Shown here in pieces: positions 1-6,947 of a stretch of 25,389 bases of DNA. Source of the DNA: Acholeplasmatales bacterium (GTDB lineage: Bacteria > Bacillota_I > Bacilli_A > Acholeplasmatales > Anaeroplasmataceae); contig CAAGAX010000063.1 of NCBI GenBank assembly GCA_900767915.1, forward strand, positions 1-25,389, written 5' to 3'. Position 1 is the first letter of the stretch; every line of letters begins with the position of its first letter. The notes beneath the pieces are model-generated. The model saw only the letters and a list, made by a program, of their open reading frames with translations. It had not been told where the DNA came from and did no database searches. Both the position numbers and the translations under genes were made by a program.

Positions 1-1
1 T

Positions 2-286
2 AAGGGTGATGCAGGAGAAGCTGGAGCCCAAGGTCCAAAGGGAGATAAGGGTGATACAGGAGAAGCTGGAGCCCAAGGTCCAAAGGGAGATAAGGGTGAT
101 ACAGGTGAAGCTGGAGCCCAAGGTCCAAAAGGAGATAAGGGTGATACAGGAGAAGCTGGAGCCCAAGGTCCAAAGGGAGATAAGGGTGATACAGGAGAAG
201 CTGGAGCCCAAGGTCCAAAAGGCGATAAGGGTGATACAGGAGAAGCAGGAGCTCAAGGTCCAAAGGGAGATAAGGGTGATACAGGT
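2..286 (+). repeat. Six 45-bp tandem repeats coding Gly-X-Y triplets, plus a partial seventh
   Basis: Units start at 2, 47, 92, 137, 182 and 227, with a 15-bp partial unit at 272. Each encodes the 15-residue block KGDTGEAGAQGPKGD; the first has Ala for Thr. The copies differ almost only at synonymous third bases (GGA/GGT, AAG/AAA, GGA/GGC), with most changes in the last copy. The repeat likely continues to the left of the window. The repeats are far richer in GC than the rest of the same gene. Confidence 0.95.
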
Positions 287-1891
287 GTTGGAATTTCAGA
301 CATTACTAGTGAAACTATTGATGATGGATATGGCTCAGTTTATATAAGATTTACTTTCACATTGACAAATGGTGAAAAGAAATATACTGAGGTCACTTTA
401 AGTCAAAAAAGGATTGTTAAAATATCACTAGAAAATACTAATATTGCCTTAAATACTAATTTAGATGATTTAATTTTAAATATATATTTTGAAGATGGCA
501 CTATAAGTAGAACTAAACTTACTAGGGAAAAAATTTTAAATTATGATGATATTGATATGTCAACAGTAGGAAATAAAGAGTTGATTATTAATGTTAAAGA
601 TAATGAATATCATTTAAATTTTGATGTTTATGATCCAAGTATTGTAGAAGTGAAGAATATTTCTTTAGAATATAGTAATTATTTATTTTTGATGCAAAAT
701 GGTAAAATATCTTATGAAGGATATTATGCTAATGTAGGATATTCAAATGGCGAAATGAATATTGTTCCTTTATCAGATTTGAATATTTCTTATAAAGAAA
801 TTAAAGCTGGAACTTATAATGAGCTTTATTGTTCTTATGAAAATTATACTGCTACTTTTAAAGTACTTGTTGTTGATTCATTAGAAAAAAATGTTCCAAA
901 TATGATATATTGTAATAAAGAAATTAGAATTCAAAAGGGTAATAAATTATCAGATTTGAATTTATATTTAACTGCTGAATGTACTAATGATGAAAAAGAG
1001 ATATACTATTATCCAATAAAATTAACTGATGATATTATTTATGATTATGAAACAAATAAGCTACTTGATACTTCAAAAGAAGGACAATACCAGATTTATG
1101 TAGTCTTTTTAGGCAATAAGTTTACATTAAATACTTATATTGAGGTTTTAGGCGAAGAAACGATTTCAAATGTATATCCTAGTTTTTCTAATTTGAATAT
1201 TACTTGTGGTAAAGATATAGATGAAACTAAGAAAAATATAATTGATGAATTAATTCAAAGACAGATTAATGTTCGGTATTCAAGTGGCAGAGAAGAACAA
1301 ATTAACATTACTAATGATATGATTTCTTTTGATGAATTTAAAAATGAAATTGGTTCATCAGTAACAGTTAGAATAAATTACTTAGGATTTGGATGTGCGA
1401 TTAATTGTAATTTGACCCCTGATTTTTCTCAAGCTAAGGAAATAGCTACTTATAAAGCAAGTGAAAGTCTACCTTTTTTAAATTATAATAAAAATGTTAT
1501 ATTATATGATAATGGATATTTAACTAATGGAGAAACAATACTAAGTTATAAGTTATCAAATAATTTAATATTTATTGATTTCCAGGGTGCAACACTTGTA
1601 TATGAAATTATTAATAATGTTATAACCGACGTTAATTTAGATCAAAATAATCTTATAAAAACATATATGCCTTCTGGTGATGATACATCTAAAGTGTTCC
1701 AAAAGATGGAAATTTATAAAAATGGCCTTGTTGTATTATATAATAGTGAAAATGGTGGAAAAAATTATATGGTATTCTCATATGAATATAATGATACGTT
1801 AACATCATTAGAAATAGCTGGTGCTACATTTGTTTTGGATAATGAAACTAATACTTTTATTTTTAATCAAAATCAATCTTCTACAAATTAA
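2..1891 (+). CDS. Collagen-like surface protein, 5' end outside the window
   Basis: The frame is open from the left edge to TAA at 1889-1891, giving at least 629 residues, so the N-terminus (signal, start) is missing. Residues 1-95 are uninterrupted Gly-X-Y triplets rich in GPK, GDK, GDT and GEA, the charged triplets typical of bacterial collagen-like proteins that trim without hydroxyproline. The remaining ~530 residues are a separate Asn/Lys/Tyr-rich, beta-strand-like region. One stretch around residues 275-290 (YTATFKVLVV) resembles the last strands of bacterial Ig-like (Big) domains, suggesting a string of Ig-like domains. No C-terminal LPxTG motif or membrane anchor is visible. Such proteins usually form extracellular stalks or adhesins; that role is inference from the family. 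A shorter start at TTG 364 region is not credible because the collagen triplets run directly into this frame. A hairpin terminator follows. Confidence 0.8.
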   Translation, partial: KGDAGEAGAQGPKGDKGDTGEAGAQGPKGDKGDTGEAGAQGPKGDKGDTGEAGAQGPKGDKGDTGEAGAQGPKGDKGDTGEAGAQGPKGDKGDTGVGISDITSETIDDGYGSVYIRFTFTLTNGEKKYTEVTLSQKRIVKISLENTNIALNTNLDDLILNIYFEDGTISRTKLTREKILNYDDIDMSTVGNKELIINVKDNEYHLNFDVYDPSIVEVKNISLEYSNYLFLMQNGKISYEGYYANVGYSNGEMNIVPLSDLNISYKEIKAGTYNELYCSYENYTATFKVLVVDSLEKNVPNMIYCNKEIRIQKGNKLSDLNLYLTAECTNDEKEIYYYPIKLTDDIIYDYETNKLLDTSKEGQYQIYVVFLGNKFTLNTYIEVLGEETISNVYPSFSNLNITCGKDIDETKKNIIDELIQRQINVRYSSGREEQINITNDMISFDEFKNEIGSSVTVRINYLGFGCAINCNLTPDFSQAKEIATYKASESLPFLNYNKNVILYDNGYLTNGETILSYKLSNNLIFIDFQGATLVYEIINNVITDVNLDQNNLIKTYMPSGDDTSKVFQKMEIYKNGLVVLYNSENGGKNYMVFSYEYNDTLTSLEIAGATFVLDNETNTFIFNQNQSSTN

Positions 1892-1920
1892 TCTTAAATT
1901 CCTATAGACATATTTAGAAA

Positions 1921-1954
1921 GGGAGCTTGAATTATATTTCAAGCTTCTTTTCTT
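1921..1954 (+). terminator. Intrinsic terminator of the collagen-like gene
   Basis: An 8-bp stem AGCTTGAA (1924-1931) / TTCAAGCT (1938-1945) with a 6-nt loop is followed by a T-rich tract. Confidence 0.8.
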
Positions 1955-2006
1955 TTAATTTTAGAATTAAGTAACAACTGAATTTTAGAATTTTTTTAAA
2001 AAACAT

Positions 2007-2035
2007 TTGACATTTCTTTAAAAAAACAGTATTAT
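2007..2035 (+). promoter_or_regulatory. Sigma-A promoter of rpsD
   Basis: A perfect -35 TTGACA (2007-2012) is separated by 17 bp from -10 TATTAT (2030-2035). Transcription would start near 2042, giving a leader of about 170 nt before rpsD. Confidence 0.85.
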
Positions 2036-2041
2036 ATTCAA

Positions 2042-2206
2042 GAGTGGGTAAAAAGCAGCAGCTTATACTAGGTAGAATATCATCTTAAAGCTCAATTGTT
2101 TAAATAGTAACCTCCGCTGCTTGTTGGTGAACATTTAATTTAAGATGAACTATTTATTTAAGCCGGACAATTTACTCCCAGAAAAATAATTAATTTTTAT
2201 AGGAGG
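2042..2206 (+). promoter_or_regulatory. rpsD leader RNA with a possible pseudoknot (S4 autoregulation)
   Basis: The stretch between 1892 and 2214 has no gene; after the terminator and promoter it holds this leader. Two strong pairings cross each other: AAGCAGC (2053-2059) with GCTGCTT (2116-2122), and a 10-bp helix 2080-2089 with 2139-2148. Crossing helices define an H-type pseudoknot. In B. subtilis rpsD is autogenously repressed by S4 through its long leader, so feedback by S4 is the likely role. The structure drawn here is inference from base pairing only. The Shine-Dalgarno AGGAGG lies at 2202-2207, 8 nt before ATG. Confidence 0.6.
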
Positions 2207-2214
2207 ACATTTAA

Positions 2215-2814
2215 ATGTCAAGATTCACAGGTTCAAGCTGGAAGGTTTCTCGTCGTTTAGGTTATTCAATCAGCGAAACTGGTAAAGAACTAGTTAAGAG
2301 AAAATATGCTCCAGGTCAACATGGCGCAAAACGTGCTAAGTTAAAAGAGTATGCTACTCAGTTACAAGAAAAGCAAAAAGTAAGATTCACATATGGTGTA
2401 TCTGAAAAGCAATTCGTTAAGACTTTTAACGAAGCTGCAAAGATGGAAGGTATGAATGGTGTTAACTTCCTTAAATTATTAGAGTGCCGTTTAGACAATC
2501 TAGTATATCGTTTAGGATTTGCTACAACTAGAGCTCAAGCTCGTCAATTAGTTAACCATGGTCATATTACAGTAGATGGCAAAAAGGTTGATATTCCTTC
2601 TTACCGTGTACAACCTGGTCAAAAGATTTCTGTTAAGGAAACTTCTAAGGGCTTAAAGGTTGTTAAGGAAGCATTAGCAGCTAAACTTGCTAGAGCTGAA
2701 TATGTTTCATATGATGAAACAACAATGACTGGTACATTTGTTAGATTACCAGAAAGAAGCGAATTCTTACCTGAAATCAACGAACAACAAATCGTCGAAT
2801 TCTACAACAGATAA
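2215..2814 (+). CDS. rpsD: 30S ribosomal protein S4
   Basis: This 199-residue protein nucleates assembly of the 30S body by binding 16S rRNA and usually also represses its own synthesis. The N-terminus (FTGSSWKVSRRLGYS, GKELVKRKYAPGQHG) and the S4 RNA-binding domain around residues 92-150 (LDNLVYRLG, ARQLVNHGHI, VDIPSYRV) are unmistakable, as is the C-terminal RLPERSEF...IVEFYNR. Length matches the B. subtilis protein (200 aa). It lacks the N-terminal zinc-binding cysteines of C+ type S4, so it is the zinc-independent C- form. It stands alone, as in Bacilli, rather than in the alpha operon. The start ATG follows an AGGAGG site and is preceded by a long leader; a strong terminator follows. Confidence 0.98.
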   Translation: MSRFTGSSWKVSRRLGYSISETGKELVKRKYAPGQHGAKRAKLKEYATQLQEKQKVRFTYGVSEKQFVKTFNEAAKMEGMNGVNFLKLLECRLDNLVYRLGFATTRAQARQLVNHGHITVDGKKVDIPSYRVQPGQKISVKETSKGLKVVKEALAAKLARAEYVSYDETTMTGTFVRLPERSEFLPEINEQQIVEFYNR

Positions 2815-2824
2815 TAATTTGTCC

Positions 2825-2861
2825 AAAAGACTTAAGGCGTTATGCTTTAGGTCTTTTTTTT
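2825..2861 (+). terminator. Intrinsic terminator of rpsD
   Basis: A stem of about 13 bp (AAAGAC at 2826-2831 pairing with GTCTTT, extended by TTAAGGC/GCTTTAG with two G-U pairs) is followed by eight or more T. Confidence 0.92.
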
Positions 2862-2897
2862 ACCTCAACGGGGAATAAAATATAAATAGTAATTATA

Positions 2898-2913
2898 GTT
2901 AGTTTCTTCTAAC
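2898..2913 (+). promoter_or_regulatory. Upstream feo palindrome, GTTAG-N6-CTAAC
   Basis: A perfect inverted repeat GTTAG (2898-2902) / CTAAC (2909-2913) with 6-bp spacer lies 17 bp upstream of the feo -35. An identical arrangement lies over the transcription start. It is a candidate metalloregulator site; regulator not in this window. Confidence 0.5.
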
Positions 2914-2930
2914 ATTTTTAACACAATCTA

Positions 2931-2959
2931 TTGACTTTATATTATATGAGTTGTAAAAT
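2931..2959 (+). promoter_or_regulatory. Promoter of the feo operon
   Basis: -35 TTGACT (2931-2936), 17-bp spacer, -10 TAAAAT (2954-2959). The start point would fall near 2966, at the edge of the downstream palindrome. Confidence 0.8.
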
Positions 2960-2966
2960 ATATACG

Positions 2967-2982
2967 GTTAGATTTTACTAAC
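2967..2982 (+). promoter_or_regulatory. Downstream feo palindrome over the transcription start, GTTAG-N6-CTAAC
   Basis: GTTAG (2967-2971) / CTAAC (2978-2982), same arms and same 6-bp spacing as at 2898-2913. A bound repressor here would block promoter escape. A further half site GTTAG lies at 3001-3005. DtxR/IdeR boxes also use GTTAG/CTAAC arms but with a much shorter centre, so the regulator family is inference. Confidence 0.55.
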
Positions 2983-3034
2983 TTTTTTAAATGATAAAAA
3001 GTTAGTTCATGCTTACTAGGAAGGATGATTTAGT

Positions 3035-3253
3035 ATGCCATTAGTAATTGCACCATGTAATGTTTTACTAAAGATAATTAAAATATTATCTGATGAAAAG
3101 GTAAAAAAGCATTTAGAATCATTAGGAATCACTATTAATTCTACATTGACAATTTTATCTATATCAGATGGTAGTGTTATTCTTAAGGTAAAAGAAGGCA
3201 GATTAGCACTAGATAAGTCTTTAGCAACTAAGATAGTTGTTACAACAATATAA
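3035..3253 (+). CDS. FeoA domain protein (first copy)
   Basis: This 72-residue cytoplasmic protein has the pattern of the SH3-like FeoA fold: an N-terminal strand, a helix containing KKHLESLGI, then strands ending in LALDKSLATKIVV. FeoA proteins are small partners of the FeoB ferrous-iron transporter and are thought to modulate its G domain or complex assembly. Two consecutive feoA genes before feoB are common in Bacillota. It is the first gene of the operon, 14 bp upstream of the second feoA, and its start is set by AGGAAGG about 9 nt upstream of ATG. It diverges more from the FeoA consensus than its neighbour: it lacks the usual MGI...PG turn (here LGI...NS). Confidence 0.8.
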   Translation: MPLVIAPCNVLLKIIKILSDEKVKKHLESLGITINSTLTILSISDGSVILKVKEGRLALDKSLATKIVVTTI

Positions 3254-3267
3254 GAAAGGGTGAGAGT

Positions 3268-3504
3268 ATGGAAAGAAAGCTTAATGAATTTATTGTTGGC
3301 GAATACGGTATTGTTAAAAAAGTTTTGGGAGAGGGAAGAGTTAGAAGAAGATTATTTGATATGGGAATTACTCCCGGAGCTGACTTTTATTTGAGGAAAA
3401 AAGCTCCTTTAGGTGATCCTATTGAGATTACATTAAGAGGATACGAATTAACTCTAAGAAAAGATGAAGCTGAATTAGTTATATGTGAGGAGGTAACAAA
3501 ATAA
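3268..3504 (+). CDS. feoA: FeoA family protein (second copy)
   Basis: This 78-residue protein is a canonical FeoA: RRRLFDMGITPGADFYLRKK is the characteristic helix-turn (L-x-D-MGI-x-PG), followed by APLGDPIEITLRGYELTLRKDEA, the conserved GDP-x-EI-x-LRGYELxLRxxEA strand block. It acts in the cytoplasm with FeoB in ferrous iron uptake. The stop codon overlaps the feoB start by one base (TAATG at 3502-3506), so the two are translationally coupled. An AAAGGGTGA ribosome site precedes the ATG. Confidence 0.93.
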   Translation: MERKLNEFIVGEYGIVKKVLGEGRVRRRLFDMGITPGADFYLRKKAPLGDPIEITLRGYELTLRKDEAELVICEEVTK

Positions 3505-6035
3505 TGAAGCATTTTGCGTTAGCTGGTAATCCAAATTGTGGTAAAACAACTTTATTTAATGCTTTAACAGGCTCAACAGCGCATGTTGGAAACTGGCCTG
3601 GTGTTACAGTTGATAAAAAAGAAGGTACATACAAAAAATGTAATGAACCAATATCAATTGTCGATTTACCTGGTATTTATTCTTTATCTCCATATACTCC
3701 TGAAGAGGTAATTTCAAGAAATTACATTCTTGATGAAAAGCCAGATTGTATTATTAATGTTGTTGATGCAACAAACCTAGAAAGAAATTTATATTTAACT
3801 ACTCAATTGATGGAAATTGATGTACCAATGGTAATTGCATTAAACATGATTGATCTTGTTGAAAAAAATGGAGATAAGATTGATACAGTCGCTTTAGCAA
3901 AGGAAATAGGCGTTCCTGTTTTTGCTATATCAGCGCAGACTGAAAAGGGCATTGATGAAATGATGCAATATGCTTATAATGAATCATTAAAGAAGCGTGT
4001 TGGAAAAACAATACTTGAAGGTACAAGTGTAAGCCACTTAATTAATGATATAACAAGAGCATTTAAAGGATTAGATGTTGAAAGCCCATTATTTCACGCA
4101 ATAAAGCTTGCTGAAAATGATGAAATTGAGGTTTCAAATCATAAAGAATTAACTAAAATAGTTGATGAATTCAAAAAGACATTTAATGATGAAACATTTG
4201 GTGATGATATTGAAGCAGTTATAGCTGATTCAAGATATTCTTATATTTCAAAGCATTATTCAACTAAAAAAGAGGTTAATAAGGAAAATAAAGAATTAGG
4301 ACTTACTAAATCTGATAAGATTGATAAGGTATTAACTAATAAATGGGCAGGTATTCCTATTTTCTTAGTCATTTTATTTTTAATATTCCATTTAACCTTC
4401 TCTGAAAATTTATTTTATTTGGGTGGTTTATTTAGTAATGTTTCTCCTTCATTTGAAGGTTCAATATTTGAAGGATTAATTTGGACAGACGCTGGAATTA
4501 ATTCTCCAGGTGTTATTCTACAATCATTATTAACAAATGTTACTGATTGGTTTACAGAAGTTGTTCAAGGCTGGTTATCAACAGCCCCAAGTTGGGTTAG
4601 CGGTTTAATTTGTGATGGTATGCTTGCTGGTGTATTTAGTGTATTATCATTTATTCCTCAAATCTTATTATTATTCTTATTCTTCTCAATTCTTGAGGAT
4701 TCAGGCTATATGGCACGTGTTGCTTTTATTCTTGATAGAATCTTTAGAAGATTTGGTTTATCTGGTAGAGCATTTATGCCAATGATTATGGGCTTTGGAT
4801 GCGGTGTTCCTGCAATGATTAATACAAGAACATTAGCAGATGAAAATGAAAGAACTGCTACAATTCGTGTTATCCCATTCTTCTCATGTGGAGCTAAGCT
4901 TCCTATATTAACAGCAATAGCTGGTGGTATTTGTGAAATATTTGATTTCCCTAATGTTGATATCATTACTTATTCAATGTATTTAGTTGGTATTGTAACT
5001 GCTATAATAACAGTAATTATTATGCGTAATACAACAATGCGTGGTAAGGTTCCTCCATTTATTATGGAATTACCTCAATACCATGCCCCTAAATTAAAAT
5101 CTTTAATGTTCCATATGTGGGATAAGCTAAAGCATTATGTAAAAAAAGCCTTTACTATAATTTTAGCTTCAACAATCGTAATTTGGTTCTTCCAATCATT
5201 TACTTGGAATTGGCATTATATTGAACAAGTTGATGTAATTGAAATTGCTGATGACTCATTTGCAAGTGCAATGGAGGATGAAGAATTTGCTTCTAAGGTT
5301 TATGTATTAAATGAAGATTTTAGTGAAGAAGAAGAATTAACATTAGAAACTGTAATTGCTGCTTACAATGAGCTTGAAGATGATGAAAAGGAAGCTTATA
5401 TGCTTGTTTTAAAGCCAGTATTTGCTTCTGCAAGCCTAGAATATATGAATTTAACAAATGATAAGTCTTATTTAGATACATCAGATTCAATTTTAGCAGG
5501 CTTAGGTCAATTAATTGCTCCATTATTTACTCCACTAGGATTTGGTTCACAATTAAATGAAAATGGATGGATTTTCGGTGTTGCTGCTGGTACAGGATTA
5601 ATTGCTAAGGAAAATGTTATTTCAACATTTACAGTATTAGCTCAATGTACTACAACAAAGACTGACTTAGATAGTGATAGCTATTTAGATCTATATTTAA
5701 TTAATCTAGATGAAGAGGGAGTATCTGCTTCAGTTCAAATGATTAGAAATACAAATGTAACATGGCCTGCATTAATAGCCTTCATCGTATTTAATATGAC
5801 AACTATTCCATGCTTTGCATCAGTTGCAACAGCAAAGGGTGAATTACAAAAGAAGAAATTTGCTGGTACAATCATTTTCTGGTTAGTAACATCATATGTA
5901 GCTTCAATGATTTGTTATTTAGTTTTAGCATATTGGTGGACTTCATTTATTTTCTTAGCACTAGCTTTACTTTCTGGATTTGGTATCCATTACTACAATA
6001 AGTATAAGGATGCTAAAAAGGTCGTTAATGCTTAA
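3504..6035 (+). CDS. feoB: Ferrous iron transport protein B
   Basis: FeoB (843 residues) is the membrane Fe2+ transporter with an N-terminal G-protein domain. The G motifs are visible: G1 GNPNCGKT at residues 8-15, G3 DLPG from Asp54, G4 NMID from Asn114. A linker follows (about 170-270), then the membrane part with two Gate motifs, including the conserved FMPMIMGFGCGVPA stretch and the FFSCGAKLPILTA stretch, both carrying the cysteine usually conserved there. Residues about 575-655 form an unusually acidic insertion between membrane segments, where other FeoB proteins have a short loop before IAPLFTPLGFG. The gene overlaps feoA by one base upstream and the small FeoB-associated gene by one base downstream. 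Expression is probably controlled by iron through the palindromes upstream of the operon. Confidence 0.97.
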   Translation: MKHFALAGNPNCGKTTLFNALTGSTAHVGNWPGVTVDKKEGTYKKCNEPISIVDLPGIYSLSPYTPEEVISRNYILDEKPDCIINVVDATNLERNLYLTTQLMEIDVPMVIALNMIDLVEKNGDKIDTVALAKEIGVPVFAISAQTEKGIDEMMQYAYNESLKKRVGKTILEGTSVSHLINDITRAFKGLDVESPLFHAIKLAENDEIEVSNHKELTKIVDEFKKTFNDETFGDDIEAVIADSRYSYISKHYSTKKEVNKENKELGLTKSDKIDKVLTNKWAGIPIFLVILFLIFHLTFSENLFYLGGLFSNVSPSFEGSIFEGLIWTDAGINSPGVILQSLLTNVTDWFTEVVQGWLSTAPSWVSGLICDGMLAGVFSVLSFIPQILLLFLFFSILEDSGYMARVAFILDRIFRRFGLSGRAFMPMIMGFGCGVPAMINTRTLADENERTATIRVIPFFSCGAKLPILTAIAGGICEIFDFPNVDIITYSMYLVGIVTAIITVIIMRNTTMRGKVPPFIMELPQYHAPKLKSLMFHMWDKLKHYVKKAFTIILASTIVIWFFQSFTWNWHYIEQVDVIEIADDSFASAMEDEEFASKVYVLNEDFSEEEELTLETVIAAYNELEDDEKEAYMLVLKPVFASASLEYMNLTNDKSYLDTSDSILAGLGQLIAPLFTPLGFGSQLNENGWIFGVAAGTGLIAKENVISTFTVLAQCTTTKTDLDSDSYLDLYLINLDEEGVSASVQMIRNTNVTWPALIAFIVFNMTTIPCFASVATAKGELQKKKFAGTIIFWLVTSYVASMICYLVLAYWWTSFIFLALALLSGFGIHYYNKYKDAKKVVNA

Positions 6036-6241
6036 TGCAACCAATTGAAATTATTGTTATAGTTGCATCAGTATTGATAGTAGTATTAGTATTTGGTAGT
6101 GCTATTTATAAGAAAATGAAGGGTATTCCAAGTGATTCATGTGGTGAGTGTAAAAGTTGTCATGGTGATTGTAATATTAAAATGCAAAAGGCATTAAATA
6201 AGGCAATTAAGGAAGAATTTACCTCATATAAAAAGAAATAA
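6035..6241 (+). CDS. FeoB-associated Cys-rich membrane protein
   Basis: This 68-residue protein has one N-terminal transmembrane helix (residues 5-25, IIVIVASVLIVVLVFGSAIY) followed by a short cytoplasmic Cys-rich segment with four cysteines in the pattern C-x2-C-x2-C-x3-C (CGECKSCHGDC). This layout and its place directly after feoB (TAATG overlap) match the FeoB-associated Cys-rich family. The cysteines could hold iron or an Fe-S cluster near the transporter exit; that is inference. It is the last gene of the operon, before a strong terminator. Confidence 0.85.
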   Translation: MQPIEIIVIVASVLIVVLVFGSAIYKKMKGIPSDSCGECKSCHGDCNIKMQKALNKAIKEEFTSYKKK

Positions 6242-6252
6242 TACTATATGAT

Positions 6253-6294
6253 AAGCACTAGTAATCTAAAATGATTTCTAGTGCTTTATTTTTA
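6253..6294 (+). terminator. Terminator of the feo operon
   Basis: Stem AAGCACTAG (6253-6261) / CTAGTGCTT (6278-6286) with further pairing inside (ATC/GAT) and a T-rich tail. Confidence 0.9.
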
Positions 6295-6709
6295 ATCTAT
6301 AATAACCATAAATTTTTTAGGTTAATATATATATTAAACATCTTAAAATAAGGCATATAAGAAAATGAAATCAATTATAGAAAATAATGCTATAGCAATA
6401 ATAAGTTCTATTAATAGATTTAATTATTTAAAAATAGATAGATCTATAAAAAATACTTAATATAGTGATAAATTCTTATATTACTTTAAATGATATTTAA
6501 ATAAATACTCATTATTTAATGTGTACTAATATTTTAAGTAATATGATATAAATATGGACTAATAATTGCTATTTAACTAGTAAATATTTTATGAAAATGC
6601 TTATGAAAATGGAAACATTTTCAAAAACTAGTAAGCATTTTCAATGAAAAATCACCTTTCTTTATTAAAAAAAAGTAATAAAATACATAATCGAGGAAGG
6701 TGAATAAAT
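6295..6709. other. AT-rich intergenic stretch, no convincing gene before the 36-aa ORF
   Basis: This 415-bp stretch is extremely AT-rich. I see a loose inverted repeat ATATTACTT (6478-6486) / AAGTAATAT (6536-6544), an ACTAGTAA direct repeat (6576-6583 and 6627-6634), and the nested hairpin at 6593-6642. A 31-codon ATG frame at about 6365 has no good ribosome site and is not called. Confidence 0.6.
6593..6642. repeat. Nested perfect inverted repeats (long hairpin)
   Basis: An outer 11-bp stem GAAAATGCTTA (6593-6603) / TAAGCATTTTC (6632-6642) encloses an inner 8-bp stem TGAAAATG (6604-6611) / CATTTTCA (6616-6623) with a GAAA loop. The heptamer GAAAATG occurs in both left arms. There is no T run after it, so it is not a standard terminator. 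It lies 68 bp upstream of the 36-aa gene. Confidence 0.7.
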
Positions 6710-6820
6710 ATGATGAATTTAATCGTATTAGTAATATCTGTAGTAGTAGGAATTGGATTTGTAAAATTAGTTAATTCTATTGATGATGATTTTAAGGGCT
6801 ACTATAAAAATAATAGATAA
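6710..6820 (+). CDS. 36-aa single-pass membrane protein
   Basis: A short frame with two consecutive ATG codons (6710, 6713) preceded by GAGGAAGGTGA, a good ribosome site. The product has a hydrophobic helix at residues 3-20 (NLIVLVISVVVGIGFVKL) and a polar tail with DDD and ending YYKNNR. It is followed at once by its own perfect terminator, so it is a monocistronic unit. I do not recognise the family. Small single-pass proteins in spore formers are often made during sporulation or act as membrane regulators, but nothing here proves a role. The ribosome site, the monocistronic layout and clean hydrophobic pattern make it more likely real than chance. Confidence 0.65.
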   Translation: MMNLIVLVISVVVGIGFVKLVNSIDDDFKGYYKNNR

Positions 6821-6834
6821 TAAAAATAATATTT

Positions 6835-6868
6835 AATACTCACAGTAATGTGAGTATTATTTTTTTTA
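6835..6868 (+). terminator. Terminator of the 36-aa gene
   Basis: A perfect 10-bp stem AATACTCACA (6835-6844) / TGTGAGTATT (6849-6858) with a GTAA tetraloop, followed by a T run. Confidence 0.93.
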
Positions 6869-6887
6869 ATGAGATAGTGCTTTTTCC

Positions 6888-6916
6888 TTGTAGATATTAT
6901 TTAAATATGCTAAAAT
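6888..6916 (+). promoter_or_regulatory. Promoter of the tRNA-thiolation operon
   Basis: -35 TTGTAG (6888-6893), 17-bp spacer, -10 TAAAAT (6911-6916), 32 bp before the desulfurase ATG. Confidence 0.6.
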
Positions 6917-6947
6917 ATTTTGGAAATAAATGAGGTAATAGTGCAAT

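Noticed and set aside
2..286. Tandem repeats as a CRISPR array
   Set aside because: The 45-bp units are contiguous with no unique spacers and are translated as collagen triplets.
6..347. Frame reading MMQEKLEPKVQREI repeats
   Set aside because: It is the shadow of the collagen repeat in another frame; the Gly-X-Y frame (from 2) continues into the long coding region.
4706..4966. Minus-strand ORF inside feoB
   Set aside because: Antisense shadow of the conserved feoB sequence; no ribosome site.
5320..5523. Minus-strand ORF inside feoB
   Set aside because: Same reason; low-complexity shadow of the acidic region.
6365..6460. 31-codon ATG frame in the feo-downstream gap
   Set aside because: No ribosome site and extreme AT content; expected by chance.
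6478..6544. Inverted repeat ATATTACTT / AAGTAATAT as a regulatory site
   Set aside because: Long loop and very AT-rich context make it weak; kept only as a note.
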